From: Desulfurobacteriaceae bacterium
GTDB lineage: Bacteria; Aquificota; Aquificia; Desulfurobacteriales; Desulfurobacteriaceae
Assembly (NCBI GenBank): GCA_027063785.1
Contig: JAMORC010000015.1
Coordinates: 88,501-152,500, forward strand
Length of the DNA stretch: 64,000 nucleotides
Reading direction: 5' to 3'
The notes beneath the pieces are model-generated. The model saw only the letters and a program-made list of their open reading frames with translations, did not search any database and was not told the DNA's origin. Below are positions 8,199-15,805 of the stretch, in pieces (positions within the stretch are counted from its first letter, which is position 1; the number at the start of each line of letters is the position of its first letter). The translations under genes were made by a program, and so were the position numbers.

Positions 8199-9626
8199 TC
8201 AGGTTTGATTCTTTCTCAACAGGAGTTCGACTACCGTTCTTACCGGCTGTCCGGTTGCCCCTGGAGAGTAGTACTTCCACGGCTTGTCGAGGAAAGCCGG
8301 TCCTGCTATGTCAAGGTGTGCCCAGCTCTTTACCTTCTCCTTGTCGACAAAGTTCTGGAGGAACAGTGCTGCAGTTATAGCCCCTCCGTATCGGCTTTTC
8401 CCGACGTTCTGAATGTCTGCATAGGCACCCTTTATTTCTTCCTTAAGGTCTTCGTCTAAGGGTAATCTCCAGACCTTTTCCCCCGTTTCTTTCGAGATTT
8501 CCTCAATATCCCTTGCAAGCCTGTCGTCTTCCGTAAACAGACCGCTGGTGTAGTGGCCGAGGGCTACGACGCAGGCTCCCGTCAGGGTGGCCATGTCTAT
8601 CATCAAGTCCGGTTCAAGGTCGGAGCCGTATAGAAGGGCATCGGCAAGAATCAGCCTTCCCTCTGCGTCCGTCGAGTGAACCTCTACGCTCTTGCCGTTT
8701 CTGTAGACGATTATGTCGTCGGGCCTGTAGGCCTTTCCGTCGGGCATGTTTTCCACAGTCGGTATGAGGGCGTGGACTTCGATGTCCGGTTTCAGCTCTC
8801 CCACGGCCTTCATTATCCCGAGGACTGCACAGGCTCCGGCTTTATCCGATTTCATCGTTTTCATAAACTGTTCGGGCTTTATGTTGATCCCGCCGCTGTC
8901 AAACGTTACGCCTTTACCGATGATTACGGCTTTGCCTTTCGGGTTCTTCGGAGCGTAGGAGATGTGTATGAACCTTGGAGGGTTCTTGCTCCCCTTCCCG
9001 ACTGTAAGTATTCCGACCATTCCGTTCTTTTCAAGCTTCTTCTCATCAAAGACCTTGCACTTGAAGCCGTACTCCTCGGAAAGCTCCTTTGCTATCTCTG
9101 CAAGCCTTTCGGGCGTTACGACGTTTCCCGGTTCGTTAACTATTTCTCTCGTAAAATTGGTGGCTTCGGCGAGCACCTTGCCGAGCTTGAATGCCTCCTC
9201 AAACTCTTCCTCTCCTGCTACCGTTACCTTCTCGATAGAGAACTTTTCGTCACTTTTGTACTTGTTGAACTCGTAGTTTCCTATGATCAGCCCTTCGGCT
9301 ACTGCCTTTGCGCTTTTCTCTTTGAGTTTTTCGACTCCGAGAAGCTCGCATACAACCTTTCTTGCCTTTATTTCCTTTGCCTTCTTTATCCCCTTTGCAG
9401 CGGCAGTTCTAATCCTGTCGCAGCTGATGTCCTTTTTCTTCCCGAGCCCTACGTATATAACGCTTTTAAAGGCTTTCCCGGGCAGGACTGCTACTTCTCC
9501 GGGCTTGCCGGAGAAGTTGAGGGCTTTGAGGTTCTCCCTTTCTTCGACCTCTTTAAGGCCTTCGTAAACTCCCGTTATAAGGGCGTCTGCCCCTTTCTTT
9601 ATTTCAGTTGCGTATACGACCTTCAC
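8199..9626 (-). CDS. pepA: Leucyl aminopeptidase (cytosol aminopeptidase, M17)
   Basis: PepA is a hexameric, two-metal M17 aminopeptidase that removes N-terminal residues, notably Leu, and helps peptide turnover. The 475-aa protein has the variable N-terminal domain (1-160) and the catalytic C-terminal domain. Metal and active-site motifs are visible: VIGKGVTFDSGG (Lys and Asp ligands), MKSDKAG, and the M17 signature NTDAEGRL-type block read here as HSTDAEGRLILADAL. The start is GTG, with GGAGGTGAGTT upstream. It follows the AOR operon on the same strand with a 14-base gap, so it may be the distal gene of that operon. A hairpin lies downstream. Confidence 0.93.
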   Translation of the reverse strand: MKVVYATEIKKGADALITGVYEGLKEVEERENLKALNFSGKPGEVAVLPGKAFKSVIYVGLGKKKDISCDRIRTAAAKGIKKAKEIKARKVVCELLGVEKLKEKSAKAVAEGLIIGNYEFNKYKSDEKFSIEKVTVAGEEEFEEAFKLGKVLAEATNFTREIVNEPGNVVTPERLAEIAKELSEEYGFKCKVFDEKKLEKNGMVGILTVGKGSKNPPRFIHISYAPKNPKGKAVIIGKGVTFDSGGINIKPEQFMKTMKSDKAGACAVLGIMKAVGELKPDIEVHALIPTVENMPDGKAYRPDDIIVYRNGKSVEVHSTDAEGRLILADALLYGSDLEPDLMIDMATLTGACVVALGHYTSGLFTEDDRLARDIEEISKETGEKVWRLPLDEDLKEEIKGAYADIQNVGKSRYGGAITAALFLQNFVDKEKVKSWAHLDIAGPAFLDKPWKYYSPGATGQPVRTVVELLLRKNQT

Positions 9627-9640
9627 AACTCACCTCCTGT

Positions 9641-11674
9641 TCAGATTTTCCAGACTGTTCCCGTTAAGAAGCTGTACCTGTCCAGGGTTCTCTTCACGTA
9701 TTCCCTGAGAGCTTTTTCCCTGTTTTCCTTAAACCTCTCGGCCCACTCCTTTCTCCCGAACTCGGAAGCTCCCTCTGCGATTAAATCTTTTACCCTTTCG
9801 GACTCCGGAAATATCGGAGAGTAACCGGCCTTAAGGGCGTAGTTTATCAGCTTCCTGATCTGCTCCATTCCGTGACTTTCGGCATTAACCTTTTCTCCGT
9901 AAGCCCTCAGGAAAAGGAGTTCGAGAACTGACTTCGTCCACTTGACGGGAAGGTTGCACACTCCCCCTTCTGCAAGCTCGCACTCGACCGAGGAGAGGGA
10001 CTTCATCCATCGCCTGTGGAACCTGCACCAGCCGACGTTGTCGTACCAGTACTCTCCCACCGCACTTTCCAGTATCCTGTCTGCAAGCTCTTCTGGTTCG
10101 GGGAATACGCCGAACTTGTAGTAAGTCCAGTACTTACCCTGAACGGGAAGCGGGATAAAGTTCCCCATTGCCCAGTACATCGTGGGCGTTATTTCCCCGT
10201 CTTCCCCCAGCGCAACGTAAACGGCACAGTCCGAAAAGCTTTGTCCCGGCTTCAGCCTTTCCCCGAACATTTCATCTAAAACCTTTGCTGCGTTTCTCTT
10301 ACCCTTCCCGAGGAGCTTCGGTATCTCCCCTTCTCCGTAGGCCACCTTTTCTGCAAGTTCGGAGAGAAGCTCCGCGTTTCTCTTGCTTACTTCTACGGGG
10401 TTTTTCAGGAGGGAATCGGGGTTAAGGTCGGGTTTGTCCGACAGCCCCACCTCTTCCGGCTTTAGCAGACCTTTCCCTATGAGTTCAAAAACCCAGGCTG
10501 CCGTTCCGCCGAACTCTATTGCGTCAAATCCGAGGGCGTCAACCTTCCGTACCCCGAGGTCGCTGGCTTTCAGGAAGAGGCTCCCGCTCAAAGGGCCGTT
10601 TGCATTGTAGGGTTCGTAGTCAACTTTTAAACCGTTTCTTACCTTCTTGCAGGTGGCCGGGCAGGGTTCACCGCAGGTCGTCCAGCTCTTTTTCTCTATC
10701 GACTCTTCGTTAAAGGGGTCAACGTAATACTTCTCTATTGCTTCGTATAACCTTTTCCTCTTTTCTACAGGAATGTAGGGCATCTGCCAGTTCAGGACGG
10801 GAGTTAGCTCTTTCTCAGCGAGGTAGTCTCCTCCGAAAGTCCCTCCGGTTTTGAGCTTCGGGTTGTAGCGGTACTTTTCCGTCTTTTCAGCTATGACCTT
10901 AAAGAGCGGTTTTGAGTAAACTTTGGAAAAGAGGCTTTTCACGTGGTCGTAGTTGGACAGGTCGAGTCCCTTAAAGCGTTTTCCTTCGTTGCTCCCGCCG
11001 AAAGCTATTCCGCATAGGCCGTGCGCCCTCATCATAACTGAGCCTGAACCTCCCCTTGCCGCCCAGTCCTCACTTCCTTCCACAGGCTTTCCATCCCTCA
11101 GCGTCTGGGAGAATATCGCGCCGTAGTCGGTGTTGAGCGATGCCGGGCCTACGCAGGCAATTCTGAACTCTTCTCCGTCAAAGAAGTCGGCGAGTTCCTC
11201 TATCAAGAACTCGGTGAGGGCGTAGACGCCCTCTTTTCCTTTGTATCCGCGCCATACCCGGAAGAGCTTTTCCTCCTCCATCTGGTACAGTGAGACGTTA
11301 AGCTCACCTCCGCTTCCCCTGATTACGACCACCGTGGGTTCCCCGGCCTTTCCCGTTACCTCCACTATGTCGATGCCGGTTCTCATAAACGTGTAAGCCG
11401 CCCCTCCCATAGTGGACGGGAACAGAACCTTGTAGAGGGGAGAGCGGAAGAAGAAGGTAAGCCTGTGGGATCCGGGGAGGATTGAGCCCGAAAACGGGCC
11501 CCTTCCGAAGACGAGGACGTTCCTTCCGTCGTACGGGGAAACGCTGTAACTCCTGTAAACTTCCGAGTGGACGTAAATGCCGTAGTCGATAACGCCCAGC
11601 ACTCCTTCCCTTTCAAACGGCTTCAGTACTACCCTTTTTTCGTCCAGGTCGATCCTTAAGGTTATGAACTCCAT
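9641..11674 (-). CDS. Tungsten-type aldehyde ferredoxin oxidoreductase family, GAPOR-like
   Basis: This 677-aa cytoplasmic oxidoreductase belongs to the AOR family (tungstopterin plus one [4Fe-4S]). The N-terminal domain has the pterin-binding strands GPFSGSILPGSHRL and YPSTMGGAAY-like FPSTMGGAAY. The middle holds ARGGSGSVMMRAHGL and the cluster-binding CGEPCPATC. AOR proper is about 605 aa. The extra length and the opening IDYGIYVHSE/SPYDGRNVLVFGRGPF resemble glyceraldehyde-3-phosphate:ferredoxin oxidoreductase (GAPOR, about 650 aa) as I recall it. GAPOR oxidises GAP to 3-phosphoglycerate and reduces ferredoxin. The start ATG at 11674 overlaps the TGA of the upstream membrane gene. Assignment to the AOR family is firm; the GAPOR subtype is inference. 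Confidence 0.8.
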   Translation of the reverse strand: MEFITLRIDLDEKRVVLKPFEREGVLGVIDYGIYVHSEVYRSYSVSPYDGRNVLVFGRGPFSGSILPGSHRLTFFFRSPLYKVLFPSTMGGAAYTFMRTGIDIVEVTGKAGEPTVVVIRGSGGELNVSLYQMEEEKLFRVWRGYKGKEGVYALTEFLIEELADFFDGEEFRIACVGPASLNTDYGAIFSQTLRDGKPVEGSEDWAARGGSGSVMMRAHGLCGIAFGGSNEGKRFKGLDLSNYDHVKSLFSKVYSKPLFKVIAEKTEKYRYNPKLKTGGTFGGDYLAEKELTPVLNWQMPYIPVEKRKRLYEAIEKYYVDPFNEESIEKKSWTTCGEPCPATCKKVRNGLKVDYEPYNANGPLSGSLFLKASDLGVRKVDALGFDAIEFGGTAAWVFELIGKGLLKPEEVGLSDKPDLNPDSLLKNPVEVSKRNAELLSELAEKVAYGEGEIPKLLGKGKRNAAKVLDEMFGERLKPGQSFSDCAVYVALGEDGEITPTMYWAMGNFIPLPVQGKYWTYYKFGVFPEPEELADRILESAVGEYWYDNVGWCRFHRRWMKSLSSVECELAEGGVCNLPVKWTKSVLELLFLRAYGEKVNAESHGMEQIRKLINYALKAGYSPIFPESERVKDLIAEGASEFGRKEWAERFKENREKALREYVKRTLDRYSFLTGTVWKI

Positions 11675-12165
11675 CACTCCCTCTGGTCAAATGTGGTAAG
11701 AGCCGGTGATTTCTTCCCTTTTAGGTAGTTTTCCCTCTCTGCCGGAATTATTTTCTTGAACCTCCTCTGAATGAGGTAGTTGTAGACAAAGATCGTGAAG
11801 ACGGGGAGGGAAGCTCCCACAAAGGCGCTTTTTATGTTCAGAGATAAAACGGTGAACTCCTTACCCGAATACTGGACGATGAAGTCAAAGAGGAGGAAAA
11901 ATAGGTATAGGGAGACGATGTAGTAAACCTGCTTTACGTACTCCACGTAGTCGAGTATTACCGCCGTCAGGAAGGTAATCTTGAAGCTGAAGGTAAGGGC
12001 GTAGGCAAAACCGCCGGGCTTAATGGCGTTGAGGGGAGAAAACCTTCCGGTTTCCGCTTTTTCCAGAAACTTAAGGGCGGAGTAGATTCTCATAAGCCCC
12101 GTTATGGTGGGGAGGGCGATTACCAGGAATACGACAAGCCCCCAGAGGAACATCGTCCAGCTCAT
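11674..12165 (-). CDS. Unknown four-helix membrane protein upstream of the AOR-family gene
   Basis: I do not recognise this 163-aa protein. It has hydrophobic segments at about residues 6-24, 58-75, 80-98 and 112-130, then a basic C-terminal tail (RRFKKIIPAERENYLKGKK), so it is an inner-membrane protein with probably four helices. It overlaps the TPR lipoprotein gene by ATGA and the oxidoreductase gene by TGATG, so the three are translationally coupled. A GGAGGTGAA site precedes ATG. Context might suggest a membrane partner for the oxidoreductase, but no redox-centre ligands (paired His or Cys motifs) are obvious. Confidence 0.7.
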   Translation of the reverse strand: MSWTMFLWGLVVFLVIALPTITGLMRIYSALKFLEKAETGRFSPLNAIKPGGFAYALTFSFKITFLTAVILDYVEYVKQVYYIVSLYLFFLLFDFIVQYSGKEFTVLSLNIKSAFVGASLPVFTIFVYNYLIQRRFKKIIPAERENYLKGKKSPALTTFDQRE

Positions 12166-13886
12166 TTCACCTCCTTCAGCATCTCTTTTATTCTCTCATC
12201 TATTCCGGGCTCTTCCTTGAGTATTTGTGGGTTTCCCTCAATTCCCTTGAGGGCTTTTTCGAGGAATTCCTTGGCCTCTTTTTTCTTTCCGGAACGGAAG
12301 AGGCACTCTCCGTAGTGTTCGTTAATGACGGGGTCTGCGGGTTTAAGGCTGAGGGCTTTCTTGAGTATTGAGCAGGCCTCTTTCAGCCTTCCCATCTTGT
12401 AAAGGATCCAGCCTTTCGTGTCGAGGAAGGCGGGGCTTTCGGGCTGGGATTTCAGAGCTTCCTCTATAAGCTTCAAAGCTTCATTTAGGTTCTTTCCCCT
12501 CTGGGCGTAAAAGTAAGCCAGGTAGTTGAGCGCGTCGGGATCCCTGCGGAGCTTCAGGAGTTCCTTGAGGTACTTCTCCGTTTCATCGAACTTCCCGAGC
12601 TTTTCCGAGAAGTATGCAAGGTAGAAGAGGATTTCCGGATTTTCCTTTGCCCTGTCCTTCCAAAGCTCCAGCAGTTTGTAAGCCTCTTCCGTTTCTCCGA
12701 GCTTGTCCGATAGGACTGCTATCCTAATGAGGTAGTCGAGGTTCTTGGTAAGCTCCCAGAGCCTTTCGTAGTAAGCCTTTGAATCCTCAAGTTTTCCGAG
12801 CTTATAGTAAATTACTGCAACCCTTTCCAGGACTGTCGGGTTTTCCGGGTAGAGGTCTAATGCCTTCCGGTAAGCCTTAAGGGCTTCCTCCAGGTTGCCC
12901 GACATCTCGTAGGCAAGCCCCAGCATGAAGTAGACGTTCGGGTTGTCGGGGTTCAGCTTCGTTATCCTTTCTATTATCGGGATAACTTCCTTGTATTCCT
13001 TCATCTTGAAGAGGCTTGCGGCGACCCACGAGAGGAGCTTCAGGTTGTAGGGTTCCAGGGAGACAAGCTTGTTGATAACCTTTACGGCGTCCTTGGGTCT
13101 GTTTTCCTCCATGTAGATGAGGAGAAGCTCCTTCAAGGCGTGGACGTTGTTTTCGTCCTTTTCGAGAATCTCTTTAAGGAAATGTTCTGCTTTTTTAAAG
13201 TCTCTCAGCTTCTCGTAGGTCTTTCCGAGCAGTACGTAGGAGCTTCCAAAGTCCGGGTTGAGTTTCACAGACTTCTCAAGGTGTTCCCTGGCTCCCTTGT
13301 AGTCTTTCTTGAGCAGGAGAACCTGACCGAGGAAGTACTCAATCAAGTAGTCTTCCGGAAACTTGGCCTCTCCTTCTTTAAGTACTTTGAGAGCTTCGTC
13401 GTACTTTCCCTCGTTTATCAGCAGGTTGGAAAGGAATATGTAAGTATCCCTGTCGGGCTTTAGCTTCAGGATTTTCCTGTAGAGTTTTTCTGCTTTTCCG
13501 GTTTTGCCGGTAACGACGTAAATGCCGGCAAGCAGTTTCAGGGCTTCTCTGTTTTCAGGGTCTTTCTTGAGCAGTGCTTTAAGCTCCCTTTCCGCCAGAT
13601 TGTACTTTTTCATGGCTGCGGCAAACCTTGCAGCTTCAAGGCGGAGCTTTAAGTTATCCGGGTCAAGCTCTGCGGCTTTTTCTATCGCCCTTAGGGCTTT
13701 TTCGTTTTCTCCCTTCCCCCTGTAGTTGAGGTAAAGCATGTAGTAGTAAAGGCTGTTCGGCTTGAAACTTTTCGTCTCCTTTTGTACTGTCCGGGCTTTT
13801 GTTTTCGGTTTTACCTCTCCTCTGTTTAAGGTTACGCAGGACGGCAGGAGAAGCGTAAGAGATATAAGGCAGAAAACTTTTCTCAT
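12162..13886 (-). CDS. TPR-repeat lipoprotein
   Basis: The 574-aa protein begins MRKVFCLISLTLLLPSC, a lipoprotein signal with lipobox LPSC, so it should be anchored through the Cys to a membrane. The rest (from about residue 45) is a run of at least a dozen 34-residue tetratricopeptide repeats, recognisable by repeating A-L-x-P-x-N/D and LLG-Y--G---A patterns. I chose the Met at 13886 because it opens the signal peptide; an in-frame start further upstream would place 32 non-hydrophobic residues before it and would run into hisA. TPR lipoproteins of this kind scaffold envelope assemblies or export machineries. The partner is unknown. Confidence 0.8.
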   Translation of the reverse strand: MRKVFCLISLTLLLPSCVTLNRGEVKPKTKARTVQKETKSFKPNSLYYYMLYLNYRGKGENEKALRAIEKAAELDPDNLKLRLEAARFAAAMKKYNLAERELKALLKKDPENREALKLLAGIYVVTGKTGKAEKLYRKILKLKPDRDTYIFLSNLLINEGKYDEALKVLKEGEAKFPEDYLIEYFLGQVLLLKKDYKGAREHLEKSVKLNPDFGSSYVLLGKTYEKLRDFKKAEHFLKEILEKDENNVHALKELLLIYMEENRPKDAVKVINKLVSLEPYNLKLLSWVAASLFKMKEYKEVIPIIERITKLNPDNPNVYFMLGLAYEMSGNLEEALKAYRKALDLYPENPTVLERVAVIYYKLGKLEDSKAYYERLWELTKNLDYLIRIAVLSDKLGETEEAYKLLELWKDRAKENPEILFYLAYFSEKLGKFDETEKYLKELLKLRRDPDALNYLAYFYAQRGKNLNEALKLIEEALKSQPESPAFLDTKGWILYKMGRLKEACSILKKALSLKPADPVINEHYGECLFRSGKKKEAKEFLEKALKGIEGNPQILKEEPGIDERIKEMLKEVK

Positions 13887-13897
13887 CGGTCTGTCCT

Positions 13898-13925
13898 TTG
13901 TTCGTTGTAGAGTTTTAAGTATTAT
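13898..13925 (+). promoter_or_regulatory. Candidate sigma-70 promoter for hisA
   Basis: TTGTTC and TATTAT are separated by 16 bases and lie 28 bases before the hisA ATG, inside the 67-bp gap between the divergent TPR lipoprotein gene and hisA. The -10 differs from consensus at one position, the -35 at two. GGAGGAGAG follows as the ribosome-binding site. Confidence 0.45.
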
Positions 13926-13953
13926 AGCCCTATCACGTTTTGGCGGAGGAGAG

Positions 13954-14682
13954 ATGTTTGAGGTAATACCGGCGGTTGACATAAGGGGAGGAAAGTGCGT
14001 AAGGCTTTATCAGGGAAGGGCTGACAGGGAGAAGGTTTACTTTGAAAATCCCGTAGAAGTTGCGTTAAAGTGGTGTGAACTCGGAGCTTCCCGCCTTCAC
14101 GTCGTTGACCTTGACGGAGCTTTTGAGGGAGTTCCGAAAAATATCGGGATTGTTGAGGAGATAGTAAAGAGCGTTGCAGTTCCGGTTCAGTTCGGCGGGG
14201 GAGTGAGGACTTTAAAGGCCCTCGAAAGACTTTTTGATGTCGGGGTGGACAGGGTTGTTGTGGGAACTGTCGCCGTTGAGAATCCCGAGCTTTTTGAGGA
14301 AATGGTTTCCCTTTATCCGGGGAAAATCGTTCTCGGTATAGATGCGAAGGGAGGTATGGTTACGACGAGGGGCTGGGTTGAGGTAACCGCCCTGCCGGCC
14401 GTTGAGCTTGCGGGAAAGTGGCAGGAAAGTCCGATTTGGGGCTTTGTCTATACGGACATTTCGAGGGACGGAACTCTTACGAGTCCCAACTTTGAGGAGG
14501 TCGGCAGGTTTGCATCTTCCGTCAGCAAGCCCGTTATTGCCTCCGGAGGCGTGACGAGGGTGGAAGACCTTGAGAGGCTTTCCAAGATTGAAAACGTTGT
14601 CGGGGCAATTGTCGGCAGGGCTTTATACGAGGGAACGGTTGACCTGAGGGAAGCTTTGAAGAGGGTTTCCGGTGGAGCTTAG
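13954..14682 (+). CDS. hisA: Phosphoribosylformimino-5-aminoimidazole carboxamide ribotide isomerase (HisA)
   Basis: HisA isomerises ProFAR to PRFAR, the fourth step of histidine synthesis, in the cytoplasm. The 242-aa (beta/alpha)8 barrel opens with the conserved FEVIPAVDIRGGKCVRLYQG, which has the catalytic Asp. LHVVDLDGA, VQFGGGVRT and GTVAVENPE follow, then the second catalytic Asp in YTDISRDGT and the phosphate-binding IASGGV and GAIVGRALYEG. The ATG at 13954 has GGAGGAGA at optimal spacing; longer in-frame starts would overlap the divergent gene. No other his genes are adjacent; the next gene is an RNA ligase whose GTG start lies inside the hisA terminus. Confidence 0.95.
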   Translation: MFEVIPAVDIRGGKCVRLYQGRADREKVYFENPVEVALKWCELGASRLHVVDLDGAFEGVPKNIGIVEEIVKSVAVPVQFGGGVRTLKALERLFDVGVDRVVVGTVAVENPELFEEMVSLYPGKIVLGIDAKGGMVTTRGWVEVTALPAVELAGKWQESPIWGFVYTDISRDGTLTSPNFEEVGRFASSVSKPVIASGGVTRVEDLERLSKIENVVGAIVGRALYEGTVDLREALKRVSGGA

Positions 14683-15805
14683 GTTATCGGAAGTTCTGAA
14701 GGAGATAGAGGGGAATAAATTCTTTAAGCTCCTGAAAGAGGGGAATCTCGTTAAGGTTTCCTATCGCTTTAACTCCCCCAAGGTGTTTGACTCTCCGATC
14801 AAGAGGGAGTTGAGGGGTATTACCTTTGATGCCGTCAGCGGTAAAGTTCTTTCCCGCCCCTTTCACAAGTTCTTCAACCTTAACGAACACCCGGAAACAG
14901 AGGAACGGAAGCTTTCGGACAGAAGGTTTGTTTTCAGGGAAAAGTTTGACGGAACGATGCTTCACCCCGTTCTGGTCGGCGGGGAAGTTAGATTCCTCTC
15001 CCAGAAGGCCTTCAGGAATCCTCAGGTAGAAAAGGGTGAGGAACTTCTGAGGAGAAGCGGAAAGCTTTACGAAAGCGTTAAGAAGTTGCTTGAAAAGGGA
15101 TATACCCCCATCTTTGAGCTGATTTCCCCTCAGTTTCAGCTCGTCATACCTTACGAGGAAGAACTGCTCCTCCTGACGGAGGTGAGGCGGAACAGGGACG
15201 GCCGTTACGTTATGGAGGAGAATTCAAAGGAGCTTGAAGAAATGGGCTTTGTTCTTCCTCCGGTTTTCTCCGGGACGCTGGAGGAAGCAGAGGCTGTCGT
15301 ATCCGACAGGGAAGGAATAGAGGGGTTTGTCGGGAAGGAGGCGGTCTGGAGAGAGCCTTTCCCCCTCTTCTTTAAGCTGAAGTCTCCCTGGTACCACGAC
15401 AGGCACTACGCCTTCACTTACCTCCACAACATCCCCGATCACAAGCTCTTTAACCTCTTCCTCAGGGGAGAGGCGGACGACATTTTCCAGAGGGTAACTA
15501 ACAGGGAGCTGAGGGAAGATAAGAGGAAGAGGCTCTCCCTCCTGACGGAGCTTTACGGCGAGCTTCTCTCTCTGGTTGACTCCCTTGCTCCCCTTTACGG
15601 GAAAAGGGGTTTTGAAGAGGCTTTAAGGAGGGGGATTTTAGAGCTTAAGGAGCGGTTTTCCGGGAAGTTCCGCTCCCTCGATATTAATGAAAACTACCTG
15701 AAGGAGGCCTGCAGGATAAGGAGGAGAGGAGGGAACTACGAGAAGTTTCTCGGGGAGAAGCTATACATTCAGCTCAAGCACGGTGAGGTTTCACTTGCTC
15801 CTTAA
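14672..15805 (+). CDS. T4 Rnl1-like RNA ligase
   Basis: This 377-aa protein carries the ordered nucleotidyltransferase motifs of T4 RNA ligase 1-type enzymes. The pre-motif RGITFD is followed by RPFHKFFNLNE (about 62-72). Motif I is KFDGT, with the AMP-accepting Lys at 91. Motif IIIa is PIFELISPQFQLVI (147-160), motif IV EGIEGFV (214-220) and motif V FKLKSPWY (234-241). The helical C-terminal region is of Rnl1-like length. Such enzymes seal 3'-OH/5'-phosphate RNA breaks through ligase-AMP and RNA-adenylate intermediates. It starts at a GTG overlapping the hisA stop by 11 bases. No kinase/phosphatase repair partner is adjacent. The biological substrate is unknown. Confidence 0.8.
   Translation: MELRLSEVLKEIEGNKFFKLLKEGNLVKVSYRFNSPKVFDSPIKRELRGITFDAVSGKVLSRPFHKFFNLNEHPETEERKLSDRRFVFREKFDGTMLHPVLVGGEVRFLSQKAFRNPQVEKGEELLRRSGKLYESVKKLLEKGYTPIFELISPQFQLVIPYEEELLLLTEVRRNRDGRYVMEENSKELEEMGFVLPPVFSGTLEEAEAVVSDREGIEGFVGKEAVWREPFPLFFKLKSPWYHDRHYAFTYLHNIPDHKLFNLFLRGEADDIFQRVTNRELREDKRKRLSLLTELYGELLSLVDSLAPLYGKRGFEEALRRGILELKERFSGKFRSLDINENYLKEACRIRRRGGNYEKFLGEKLYIQLKHGEVSLAP

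Noticed and set aside
8676..9824. A 382-codon open frame on the plus strand opposite pepA
   Set aside because: It lies antisense to strongly conserved pepA, has Cys/Tyr/Leu-rich shadow composition and no ribosome-binding site.
13762..13953. Extended N-terminus of HisA from an upstream in-frame start
   Set aside because: It would overlap the divergent lipoprotein start, and the conserved HisA N-terminus begins at 13954 after a strong GGAGGAGA.
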